Shown one piece after another: positions 1-5,737 of a stretch of 6,205 nucleotides of DNA. The notes beneath the pieces were generated by a model. That model did no database searches. It was not told the origin of the DNA and saw nothing but the letters and a program-made list of their open reading frames with translations. This DNA comes from Chitinophagaceae bacterium. GTDB lineage: Bacteria; Bacteroidota; Bacteroidia; Chitinophagales; Chitinophagaceae. The translations under genes and the position numbers were made by a program. The DNA is taken from NCBI GenBank assembly GCA_016741945.1, contig JACVCQ010000159.1, forward strand, positions 1 to 6,205, given 5' to 3'. Position 1 is the stretch's first letter. The number at the start of each line of letters is the position of its first letter.

Positions 1-17
1 GCATTACTATACTACAC

Positions 18-43
18 AGAGCCCGATAAAACTACCGGGCTCT
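18..43. terminator. GC-rich hairpin, probable (bidirectional) terminator
   Basis: A perfect 8-bp stem, AGAGCCCG (18-25) against CGGGCTCT (36-43), encloses a 10-base loop. No clear T tract follows on either strand, so the type is inferred from stem strength and position. It lies about 85 bases past the stop of the minus-strand gene ending at 127, and would serve that gene and possibly a plus-strand gene left of the window. A second, weaker stem, TTCCC (43-47) against GGGAA (54-58), overlaps its right edge and could be an alternative fold. Confidence 0.55.
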
Positions 44-86
44 TCCCTTGGCAGGGAACCTATAGAAAACAAGAGAGATAAAATCA

Positions 87-121
87 CTTCATCATTCCAT
101 ATTCGTCATTGGACATTGTTC
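87..121. repeat. Short heptad-repeat array (ATT every 7 bases)
   Basis: ATT occurs at 94, 101, 108 and 115, exactly 7 bases apart, and a further out-of-phase ATT lies at 123. The other four bases of each unit vary around C/G-containing words such as CGTC and GGAC. The array ends a few bases from the stop of the minus-strand gene at 127. It has the same 7-base rule as the larger element at 4878-4989 but a different core word, and no inverted partner arm is visible nearby. Four in-phase units in AT-rich DNA is suggestive rather than conclusive. Confidence 0.45.
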
Positions 122-126
122 CATTC

Positions 127-975
127 TCAAAGCCTGATACCGGCAGAAAGATTCAGATAAAACATGCTTTTACCCCGCTCTGAAAGATCTGGTCTTCCTG
201 CCGTAGTAATCAGGTTTTGTGGCATTACATAGGATGGTGTAATGGCCAGATTACATTTGCCTTTGACAAATACAATCGGCATGGCTATTTCATAGGAAAG
301 TATATTGAATTGGGTAATATTCTCTGTGGTTCTTTGTGTTACAGGAATACCCAATACGTTTTTTCTTTCGAGATAGGTATTGCTGAATTGTTGTGTTCCT
401 AAATTGGCAGTAAAAGATGGCGCCAACGCAATGGCTGCATTGTTCATGCCCTTATTAATAAGAAACAAATGATCTACACCCAAACTGGCATTCACATCTG
501 TTTTATCACTGAACAATAGATTCAATCCACCATTCACATTGAGAATTTTATTCAAATAACTAAGATTCGCTCCTGTTTGTGATTTAATAGCGGATTGTAC
601 CAGTGTGCTCTCGTCTTTGTATAAGAAACGGGAGAAAAATAAATTACCGGCAAAATGATCTGTCTCCGGAAAACGATACCCCGCTTCAATGGTAGCACCT
701 GTATAAGCCGTCGATTGCATACTATTCTGAATAAAAATGAAATTTCCTTGTGCATACAATCCCCCTTTCAGTTGAAAACCCAACATGGGAAATAAACCAC
801 TGCTTCGTAAACTATCGGTTCGACCAAAAAAATGTAAGGCCGATTGATAATTCATAGATGCACTGAATTCATTTTTCTTATTAGAGTCATCACCGGCTTC
901 TTGTGCCAGCAAAAACAAGGGACAAAACATTGCCAGCAAAAGCAATGTGCTGCTTTTGAACTTTTTCATAATCAT
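127..975 (-). CDS. Exported, probable outer-membrane beta-barrel protein, function unknown
   Basis: Encodes 282 residues. The N-terminus is a clear Sec signal peptide: two Lys at 4-5, a Leu-rich core at about 10-23, and a likely signal peptidase I cut after Ala24, before Gln25. The mature part is rich in Gly, Asn, Ser and aromatic residues, with alternating polar and hydrophobic stretches, and has no hydrophobic helix. It ends in an amphipathic strand (about 270-282) with aromatic residues at 272-273 and C-terminal Arg-Leu. This pattern suits a small outer-membrane barrel, but I recognise no named family and assign no substrate. The first ATG is used here; a second in-frame ATG two codons later (start at 969) gives a typical Met-Lys-Lys beginning and is equally plausible. 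The gene lies 72 bases downstream of the Ala-rich exported gene on the same strand, so the two may be co-transcribed. No exact Bacteroidota-type promoter (TAnnTTTG) was found in that gap. Confidence 0.8.
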   Translation of the reverse strand: MIMKKFKSSTLLLLAMFCPLFLLAQEAGDDSNKKNEFSASMNYQSALHFFGRTDSLRSSGLFPMLGFQLKGGLYAQGNFIFIQNSMQSTAYTGATIEAGYRFPETDHFAGNLFFSRFLYKDESTLVQSAIKSQTGANLSYLNKILNVNGGLNLLFSDKTDVNASLGVDHLFLINKGMNNAAIALAPSFTANLGTQQFSNTYLERKNVLGIPVTQRTTENITQFNILSYEIAMPIVFVKGKCNLAITPSYVMPQNLITTAGRPDLSERGKSMFYLNLSAGIRL

Positions 976-1047
976 AAAGTTTTAGTAAGTTTTTATCGAC
1001 GGCTTATCAGGATACTATCTACGATTTAGGTATCGCAATGTGGCGCT

Positions 1048-1653
1048 TTAGCTACCAGCCTTGGCAGCACCTTTTGCCTTTACTTCACCGGAAGCTGATA
1101 CAGAAGGTTTTGCTTCTTTCGCTTTTGTTTTAGCTTCTGCCGCTTTGTTCAAGCCTGCTTCTTTTGCTGCTTCTGCTTTCGCTTTAGCATCCACTACTTT
1201 TTCTTTGGCCATGTCTTTTTGTTCCTCAGCCATTTCAGCGCTTTCACGCAATGGAAGTTTAGCATTGGCATCGGCATGTAAATCGGCTTCAGAGCGAGAA
1301 GAAGCACGTACCAGTCCTCTTTCTTCTCCACCTGCATTGCTGTTCAACTCTGCCTGACTAGATGCTTTTACACTCGCGTTGGCATTCACATCAGTATTAG
1401 TGGTTACACGTTTTACGGATCCTACTGTAGCGGCTGTGGTAGCTCGTGTAGCATTCATCGTTGCAGATGTTAGCTTACCAGTAGCTGCTGTTGCTCTTAC
1501 TGCTGCATTGCTGGCAATTGCAGTGGCTCTTGTGGCATTAACGGTAGCACGCGTAGCAGTACTGGTAGTTGTTCTAACACCCAATTGTGCTTCGGCGGTC
1601 TGTAAAAAGAAAAAACTCGCTAAGGCTGCTGTTGTTTTCATCATTGTTTTCAT
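1048..1653 (-). CDS. Ala-rich low-complexity exported protein, function unknown
   Basis: Encodes 201 residues. A signal peptide is visible: Lys at 2 and 6, hydrophobic core about 9-17, and a probable cut after AEA at 20-22, before Gln23. About a quarter of the protein is Ala (50 of 201), and Cys, Trp and Tyr are absent. The mature N-terminal half (about 26-100) is rich in Thr, Ala, Asn and Arg, with ATRAT repeated at 33-37, 40-44 and 68-72. The C-terminal half (about 137-182) is a charged Ala/Lys/Glu segment likely to form a long helix, similar in composition to LEA-like or histone-H1-like tails. A disordered, periplasmic or surface-associated protein is the likeliest reading; the function is unknown. 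Its ATG is followed closely by two more in-frame ATGs at codons 4 and 5. The long open frames on the opposite strand are by-products of its Ala- and Thr-rich codons. The signal peptide and its position before another exported gene argue that it is real. Confidence 0.75.
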   Translation of the reverse strand: MKTMMKTTAALASFFFLQTAEAQLGVRTTTSTATRATVNATRATAIASNAAVRATAATGKLTSATMNATRATTAATVGSVKRVTTNTDVNANASVKASSQAELNSNAGGEERGLVRASSRSEADLHADANAKLPLRESAEMAEEQKDMAKEKVVDAKAKAEAAKEAGLNKAAEAKTKAKEAKPSVSASGEVKAKGAAKAGS

Positions 1654-1906
1654 GATAAATGGATTTTGGTGAATAATCAGATTTCTATTTCTTCCATTTC
1701 AAGTACTGTGCCAAAAATTAATTTTCCCCTGAAACCCTTTATTATCAATAGCTCTGGAATACGTCAAAATTTTATATGTACGATCACGACAAATTTTTGG
1801 ATTGTAAAAACGGATAAAAATTTTGGTTGTGAAATTTTTAAAAACATATTTTTAAACAAAATCTGAAAACCAATAAGTCTTACATTCAAGAATCTAAACT
1901 AACTGT
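1654..1906. promoter_or_regulatory. AT-rich divergent intergenic region with phased A-tracts
   Basis: This 253-base spacer separates the divergent genes starting at 1653 (minus) and 1907 (plus), so it must carry promoters for both. I found no exact TAnnTTTG (Bacteroidota -7) element on either strand, only one-mismatch versions. It contains AAAATTTT palindromes at 1766-1773 and 1817-1824, an AAATTT core at 1791-1796, and a perfect 12-base palindrome AAAATTAATTTT at 1714-1725. The cores at 1766, 1791 and 1817 are 25-26 bases apart. Segments 1788-1810 and 1813-1838 form an imperfect direct repeat. Curved DNA or a regulator site is possible. The promoter role is inferred from layout only. Confidence 0.35.
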
Positions 1907-2410
1907 ATGAAACAAATATTAATCGTCATTACTTGTTTATGCTCATCTTTCTCCTACGCACAATATCCTAATGATGTGGTTTCTGAAGATGCTATTATCA
2001 AAGCACTCTATGATGTCATATCCGGACCAAGTACACAGAACCGCGACTGGGATCGCTTTCGCAATTTATTTACGAAAGAAGCACGCATGATGACTGTTGC
2101 CATTCACAAAGACAGTGGAAAGCTTATTCGCACCATTACACCTGAACAATACATTGAAAGAAACGGGAAAAGGTTACAAGAGATTGGTTTTATTGAAACA
2201 GAACTGAATCGCATCACAGAAAGTTATGGTGCAGTAACACATGCTTTCTCTACGTATAAATCGGATTTTACAATTAATGGTACTCCCATTAAAGCCCAAG
2301 GTATCAATATCATTCAACTTTTCAAGCACGTTAAAAGATTTTATATCGTTTCTGTGTATTGGGATGGAGATAGTAAACTGGTAATGCCCAAAAAATACCA
2401 AGGACAATAA
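1907..2410 (+). CDS. Exported NTF2-like (SnoaL-like) protein
   Basis: Encodes 167 residues. Residues 1-18 form a signal peptide (hydrophobic 4-12, cut after Ala18, before Gln19). Cys10 and Cys12 do not sit in a good lipobox, so it is probably not a lipoprotein. The rest fits a single NTF2/SnoaL-like cone fold: an N-terminal helix (about 26-39), the typical D-W-x-x-F-x-x-L-F segment at 47-55 leading into the first strand, and a C-terminal run of strands ending in VSVYWDGD. Family members include enzymes (isomerases, dehydratases) and non-catalytic binding proteins, and I see no residue pattern that picks one. The length is normal for one domain plus a signal peptide. It is followed after 49 bases by a membrane-protein gene on the same strand with no hairpin between, so an operon is possible. 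The fold call is moderately firm; the role is unknown. Confidence 0.75.
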   Translation: MKQILIVITCLCSSFSYAQYPNDVVSEDAIIKALYDVISGPSTQNRDWDRFRNLFTKEARMMTVAIHKDSGKLIRTITPEQYIERNGKRLQEIGFIETELNRITESYGAVTHAFSTYKSDFTINGTPIKAQGINIIQLFKHVKRFYIVSVYWDGDSKLVMPKKYQGQ

Positions 2411-2459
2411 TACCCTAAACATTCAACTAACCATAACATTAACCCTCAAATAGTTGCTT

Positions 2460-3158
2460 ATGAACCCTGATAAAAAAAAATCTTTACTCTTTTTTTTACT
2501 ACTACTAGCGATTGCTGCAATAAATGTATTGTGGGGTCAGTCATTGGCTCAAACAAATACAGGTATACGTGTTTGGAACTGGAATAGCTGGCTTATTTTA
2601 TTAGCCGGTCTTCCATTTATTTTCATACAAAAGGAAGCAGGTTTACCTGAATTAATAGATCATACTGTTACGAATAGATATCGGATCTGGCAGCCTTTAC
2701 TCATTGGTTTTCTGTTTGCTATTCCAGATGTTATCATTGTTGGGTTTCTTTTGCATCCGGAGCCTTATACTACATTGCCTCCTTTTTTACAACCTTTTCC
2801 TTATTCCCTCTCCCTGTATAGTTCAGGAGCTTTGGAAATAGAGATCTTTTATCGCCTTATTCCTATCACTTTGGTACTCTGGCTTATTTCAGAAAAATTA
2901 CTGAAGGGGAAACATCGGGAAATCGTTTTCTGGTCTATAGCAATACTTACTGCCATTCGAGAACCACTTGAACAATGGCCTTCAGGGAGTACCTGGTTCA
3001 TTGTTTATGCTACAGCTTCCGGATTTGCCATGAATCTTTGGCAAGCTTATCAATACAGAAAAGCAGGATTTATTGGCGCAATGATGATTCGTTATGGACA
3101 CTACCTTATCTGGCATATATTATTGGGTGTCTATATAGAGTTTTTTGTGTTGCGGTAA
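2460..3158 (+). CDS. Multi-pass membrane protein, distantly CPBP-like
   Basis: Encodes 232 residues from ATG 2460. A TTG two codons upstream (2454) is in frame but less likely. Hydrophobic segments lie at about 8-30, 43-57, 79-98, 130-145, 155-167, 178-194 and 204-231, so it is an integral inner-membrane protein. Glu126-x-Glu128-x3-Arg132 recalls motif 1 (EExxxR) of CPBP/Rce1-type intramembrane proteases, and the last segment, with His214 and His219 in a G-x2-GAMM-x-RYGHYLIWH context, recalls their C-terminal His motif. However, the position of the first motif-1 Glu is Ile127, and no FxxxH second motif is evident (the expected region reads ILTAIREP). It may be a divergent or inactive member, or a different membrane family. 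CPBP proteins cleave prenylated or peptide substrates within the membrane; no activity is claimed here. The gene follows the NTF2-like gene and precedes pxpB by 61 bases. Confidence 0.7.
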   Translation: MNPDKKKSLLFFLLLLAIAAINVLWGQSLAQTNTGIRVWNWNSWLILLAGLPFIFIQKEAGLPELIDHTVTNRYRIWQPLLIGFLFAIPDVIIVGFLLHPEPYTTLPPFLQPFPYSLSLYSSGALEIEIFYRLIPITLVLWLISEKLLKGKHREIVFWSIAILTAIREPLEQWPSGSTWFIVYATASGFAMNLWQAYQYRKAGFIGAMMIRYGHYLIWHILLGVYIEFFVLR

Positions 3159-3219
3159 TTATTTTTTAGCAGTATTGAAAATGAGATAACGCAGAGTCAT
3201 TTCCGTGTATATTTAAACT

Positions 3220-3933
3220 ATGTCTGTACGCTATTCATATCAGTGTTATACAACAGGTGATCATGCACTGACTTTCTCTTTTGGCGACACCATAGATATA
3301 GCCGTGAATGAATACATTCTGCAATTATTCCATCAATATCAAAGATTAAGACATCCCGGTATCAAAGATTGTATCCCTGCATATACTACCATCACTTTTG
3401 TATATGATGCTATGTATTTTCTTAGCAGAAAGTTAGATCCCATTGATACTATTCAATTGCTGTTAGCTGAATCTTTGATTCCAAATATGCTTACTCAAAA
3501 GCAAACCCCTGAGCGTGTCATTCGTATTCCTGTTTGTTATGAAGCAGATTGTGCACCTGATCTTGCATCTTTGGCAGCCATTAAAGGAATTACTGCCGGT
3601 GAACTGATTCAATTTCACTCATCTATTACCTATCGCGTATTCATGAATGGTTTTTTACCCGGTTTTGCTTACATGGGTAAAGTGCATGAAAAGATCAATG
3701 CGCCTCGCTTATCTTCACCCCGACAAAAAGTACCTGCCGGTAGTGTGGGTATCGCAGGAGATCAAACAGGAATTTATCCGATGGAATCGCCAGGCGGGTG
3801 GCAGTTGATTGGACAAACACCCGTTTCACTTTTTGATACCAATGCTATTCAACCATGTTTGCTTGAACCCGGTGATCAGGTTCAGTTCTATCCCATTTCA
3901 TGGCATGCATTTCAAAACTGGTCTGTCCAATGA
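3220..3933 (+). CDS. pxpB: 5-oxoprolinase subunit PxpB (KipI/allophanate hydrolase subunit 1 family)
   Basis: Encodes 237 residues, close to the family norm (about 220-240). PxpB works with PxpC and PxpA in the cytoplasm as an ATP-dependent 5-oxoprolinase that opens pyroglutamate to L-glutamate; the Bacillus homologue KipI also inhibits the sporulation kinase KinA. Family hallmarks in order: an N-terminal G-D-x-A-L-x-F-x-F-G segment at 13-22, the PAYTTITFVYD strand near 53-63, G-F-L-P-G-F-A-Y-M-G at 144-153, and the strongly conserved P-R-x-x-V-P-A-G-S-V-G-I-A-G run from 167, continuing through G184-I-Y-P to the SPGGW stretch at 190-194. The usual CT_C_D (carboxyltransferase C/D) domain spans about 1-215. 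ATG 3220 is the only good start. Its TGA overlaps the pxpC ATG (ATGA, 3930-3933), indicating translational coupling. The gene starts 61 bases after the membrane-protein gene, with no exact promoter motif in between. Confidence 0.95.
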   Translation: MSVRYSYQCYTTGDHALTFSFGDTIDIAVNEYILQLFHQYQRLRHPGIKDCIPAYTTITFVYDAMYFLSRKLDPIDTIQLLLAESLIPNMLTQKQTPERVIRIPVCYEADCAPDLASLAAIKGITAGELIQFHSSITYRVFMNGFLPGFAYMGKVHEKINAPRLSSPRQKVPAGSVGIAGDQTGIYPMESPGGWQLIGQTPVSLFDTNAIQPCLLEPGDQVQFYPISWHAFQNWSVQ

Positions 3934-4886
3934 GTATCCGTGTCATCAAAAAAGGAATACTGGATACTATTCAGGACGGAGGAAGGTTTGGATACCAACA
4001 CTTGGGTATTCATCCATCCGGTGCCATGGATACCGTAGCGATGCGCATGGCAAATGCATTCACCGGTAATAATAGCTATGAACCAGTTTTAGAAATTCAT
4101 TTTCCGGCTCCTGTTCTTTTATTTGAACATGATACATGGATAGCCATCAGTGGGGCAGATTTTGATGCAAGATGCAATCGAGATCATTTTCTTCCTATCA
4201 ATCGTTGTATTGCCATCAAAGCGGGTACAGTATTATCTTTTCAACAAAGAATTTATGGAGCACGTGCTTATATTGCTATTCGTGGTGGTTTTCATATTCC
4301 TTTTTGGCTGAATAGTGCTGCTACTCCAATTGGATTTACATCTGTAGGAACAGTATTGCAGCATGACATGATACTTCCATTTAAACACAAGACTGTGGAG
4401 GTCAAAGAAAATAAAATATTTCCTTGGACAGTTAGCACGCCTATCCATGATCAGAATGCTGTTATTCGGTATACCGCTGGGTATGAAATCGACCGATTGA
4501 ATAGTAGAATGCAGGAACTTCTACATCTACATTCTTTTACAATTGATAAAAGCAGCAATCGAATGGGTTACCGTTTGCAAGGACCTTCATTAATTCCGGA
4601 ATCAAATACGGAAATACTTTCAACTGCTGTAACACGAGGTACGATACAATTACTTCCCAATGGACAACTTATCATTCTCATGGCTGATCACCAAACCACA
4701 GGAGGCTATCCAAGAATAGGTCATATCATTGCTGCAGATTTCCCCCAATTGGCACAACGCAATGCCGGAGAAAGTTTTCAACTCAAGCAAGTTTCTCTTC
4801 AAGAAGCACATAAAGCCCTTCAAGAGCAGGAATTACATTTGAAACAATTGGAAACAGGGTGTAAATTGAGAATGGGAGATGTTTGA
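3930..4886 (+). CDS. pxpC: 5-oxoprolinase subunit PxpC (KipA/allophanate hydrolase subunit 2 family)
   Basis: Encodes 318 residues, typical of the family (about 310-335). This is the larger carboxyltransferase-like (CT_A_B) partner of PxpB in the three-part 5-oxoprolinase. Hallmarks: D12-T-I-Q-D-G-G-R19 with G21-Y-x-x-L-G and S30-G-x-x-D34 at the N-terminus, the ISGADFDA segment near 82-89, S209-N-R-M-G-Y-R215, and A252-D-H-Q-T-T-G-G-Y-P-R-I-G-H265 near the C-terminal third. The frame is open from an ATG at 3900, but ATG 3930 is preferred: it overlaps the pxpB stop as ATGA, and the protein then begins Met-Ser-Ile-x-V-x-K-x-G as family members do. The last codons and the TGA fall in phase with the heptad repeat that begins at about 4878, so the element may have supplied the stop codon. 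Confidence 0.95.
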   Translation: MSIRVIKKGILDTIQDGGRFGYQHLGIHPSGAMDTVAMRMANAFTGNNSYEPVLEIHFPAPVLLFEHDTWIAISGADFDARCNRDHFLPINRCIAIKAGTVLSFQQRIYGARAYIAIRGGFHIPFWLNSAATPIGFTSVGTVLQHDMILPFKHKTVEVKENKIFPWTVSTPIHDQNAVIRYTAGYEIDRLNSRMQELLHLHSFTIDKSSNRMGYRLQGPSLIPESNTEILSTAVTRGTIQLLPNGQLIILMADHQTTGGYPRIGHIIAADFPQLAQRNAGESFQLKQVSLQEAHKALQEQELHLKQLETGCKLRMGDV

Positions 4887-4989
4887 TCGCAGATGGCAGA
4901 TTTCTGATTTCTGATATAAAGTATTGGAAAGCTAAAAATACTAAATCTGCAATCTGCCATCTAAAATCAGACATCCGAAATCAGACATA
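4878..4989. repeat. Palindromic heptad-repeat element between pxpC and pxpA
   Basis: GAT occurs every 7 bases at 4878, 4885, 4892, 4899, 4906 and 4913. After a spacer, its complement ATC occurs every 7 bases at 4945, 4952, 4959, 4966, 4973 and 4980, with ATA at 4987. The two halves are therefore inverted arrays of six heptads each, with unit ends such as CAGAT and CTGAT on the left and ATCTG and ATCAG on the right. The spacer contains its own inverted repeat, AGTATT (4920-4925) against AATACT (4937-4942). The element fills the whole pxpC-pxpA gap, reaches the last codons of pxpC and stops a few bases before the pxpA start. It is probably a dispersed, non-coding element. From memory, similar 7-base-period intergenic arrays occur in other Bacteroidota genomes; this needs a search. 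Confidence 0.8.
4891..4962 (+). other. Long stem-loop in the pxpC-pxpA intergenic mRNA
   Basis: AGATGGCAGATT (4891-4902) is the perfect reverse complement of AATCTGCCATCT (4951-4962), giving a 12-bp stem around a 48-base loop that holds a further 6-bp inverted repeat (4920-4925 with 4937-4942). The flanking heptads offer alternative, register-shifted pairings. In the operon transcript it lies just past the pxpC stop and about 30 bases before the pxpA start, so it could alter mRNA stability or the relative output of pxpA. No T tract follows, so termination is unlikely. Confidence 0.65.
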
Positions 4990-4993
4990 AAAA

Positions 4994-5737
4994 ATGACCA
5001 TCGATATCAACTGCGACTTAGGGGAGGGTATGCCCAATGATACTGCACTGATGCCTTATATCAGCAGTGCCAATATTGCCTGCGGTTTTCATGCCGGTGA
5101 TGAGGATACTATGCGACGTACCATTGCTTTAGCAATTGAACATGGTGTTGCCATTGGCGCACATCCCGGATTCCCTGATAAGAAAAATTTTGGCAGAACT
5201 GAAATGCAGTTTCCGAAAGAAGATATTGTATCCATTGTTTCCGAACAAGTGTATATCATGCTGGATCTGGTATTTGCATTGGGTGGGAAATTACAACACG
5301 TGAAGCCACATGGGGCATTGTATAACATGTCTGCAAGAGATCTCTCTTTGGCCAGTGCCATAGCAGAGGCAATTAAAGATATAGATGAACATCTCATTTT
5401 ATTTGGACTTAGTGGCAGTAAAAGCATTGAAGCCGCTGATATGATTGGCTTACGCACAGCCCATGAAGTATTTGCAGATCGAACTTATACAAATGAAGGA
5501 ACGCTAACTCCCAGACAACAATCCGGCGCATTGATTACCGATCCTATAACCATGGAGCAACATGTTTTACAAATGATACGTCGACAACAGGTAACTAGGC
5601 TACAAGGAAAAATCATTTCCTTGCAGGCGGATACTATTTGTATTCATGGCGATGGTGCGCATGCAGTTGTATTTGCGCAACAACTTCATCAGTTATTGAA
5701 TCAGCATCATATCACGATTCAATCATTCAAATCTTGA
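4994..5737 (+). CDS. pxpA: 5-oxoprolinase subunit PxpA (LamB/YcsF family)
   Basis: Encodes 247 residues, matching the usual length of about 245-257. PxpA is the third subunit of the ATP-dependent 5-oxoprolinase PxpABC, giving glutamate from 5-oxoproline. Nearly every family signature is present: D4-x-N-x-D-x-G-E11, N27-I-A-C-G-F-H-A-G-D36, G55-A-H-P-G-F-P-D62 followed by F66-G-R68, V103-K-P-H-G-A-L-Y-N111, E158-V-F-A-D-R-x-Y165, and H218-G-D220 near the C-terminus. The conserved Asp, His and Glu residues line the putative active site of the TIM-barrel-like fold. ATG 4994 starts the canonical N-terminus. It lies 107 bases from pxpC, but this gap is entirely filled by the heptad element, so a single operon is still likely. 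Its TGA overlaps the transporter's TTG start. No truncation or missing key residue is seen. Confidence 0.96.
   Translation: MTIDINCDLGEGMPNDTALMPYISSANIACGFHAGDEDTMRRTIALAIEHGVAIGAHPGFPDKKNFGRTEMQFPKEDIVSIVSEQVYIMLDLVFALGGKLQHVKPHGALYNMSARDLSLASAIAEAIKDIDEHLILFGLSGSKSIEAADMIGLRTAHEVFADRTYTNEGTLTPRQQSGALITDPITMEQHVLQMIRRQQVTRLQGKIISLQADTICIHGDGAHAVVFAQQLHQLLNQHHITIQSFKS

Noticed and set aside
1..81. Open frame from the window edge to TAA at 79-81 as the tail of a plus-strand gene
   Set aside because: It runs through the strong hairpin at 18-43 and has no recognisable sequence; 26 codons of open frame is unremarkable.
217..755. Short ORFs at 217-402 (+) and 552-755 (-)
   Set aside because: They lie in other frames of the barrel-protein gene and show no signal peptide, domain or independent start signal.
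1061..1672. Two long plus-strand open frames (1061-1357 and 1379-1672)
   Set aside because: They are antisense to the Ala/Thr-rich gene at 1048-1653, whose codon make-up rarely produces stops on the reverse strand. Their translations are hydrophobic low-complexity runs, and the minus-strand frame alone has a proper signal peptide.
3208..3215. TATATTTA as a -7 promoter (TAnnTTTG) for pxpB
   Set aside because: It matches seven of eight positions but lies only about 5 bases before the ATG, and the nearest TTG (3175-3177) is 30 bases upstream, too far for the usual spacing. It would need a leaderless start.
3900..3929. Upstream ATG 3900 as the pxpC start
   Set aside because: It would add ten residues that overlap the pxpB coding end and do not resemble the family N-terminus. 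ATG 3930 gives the canonical start and an ATGA overlap.
4783..4974. Minus-strand 63-codon ORF over the pxpC end and the repeat
   Set aside because: Its first part is just the heptad array read as protein, and the rest is antisense to pxpC. Such reading of period-7 arrays yields spurious proteins.
5089..5457. Minus-strand 122-codon ORF
   Set aside because: It lies wholly inside pxpA, which has all family motifs in the plus frame.
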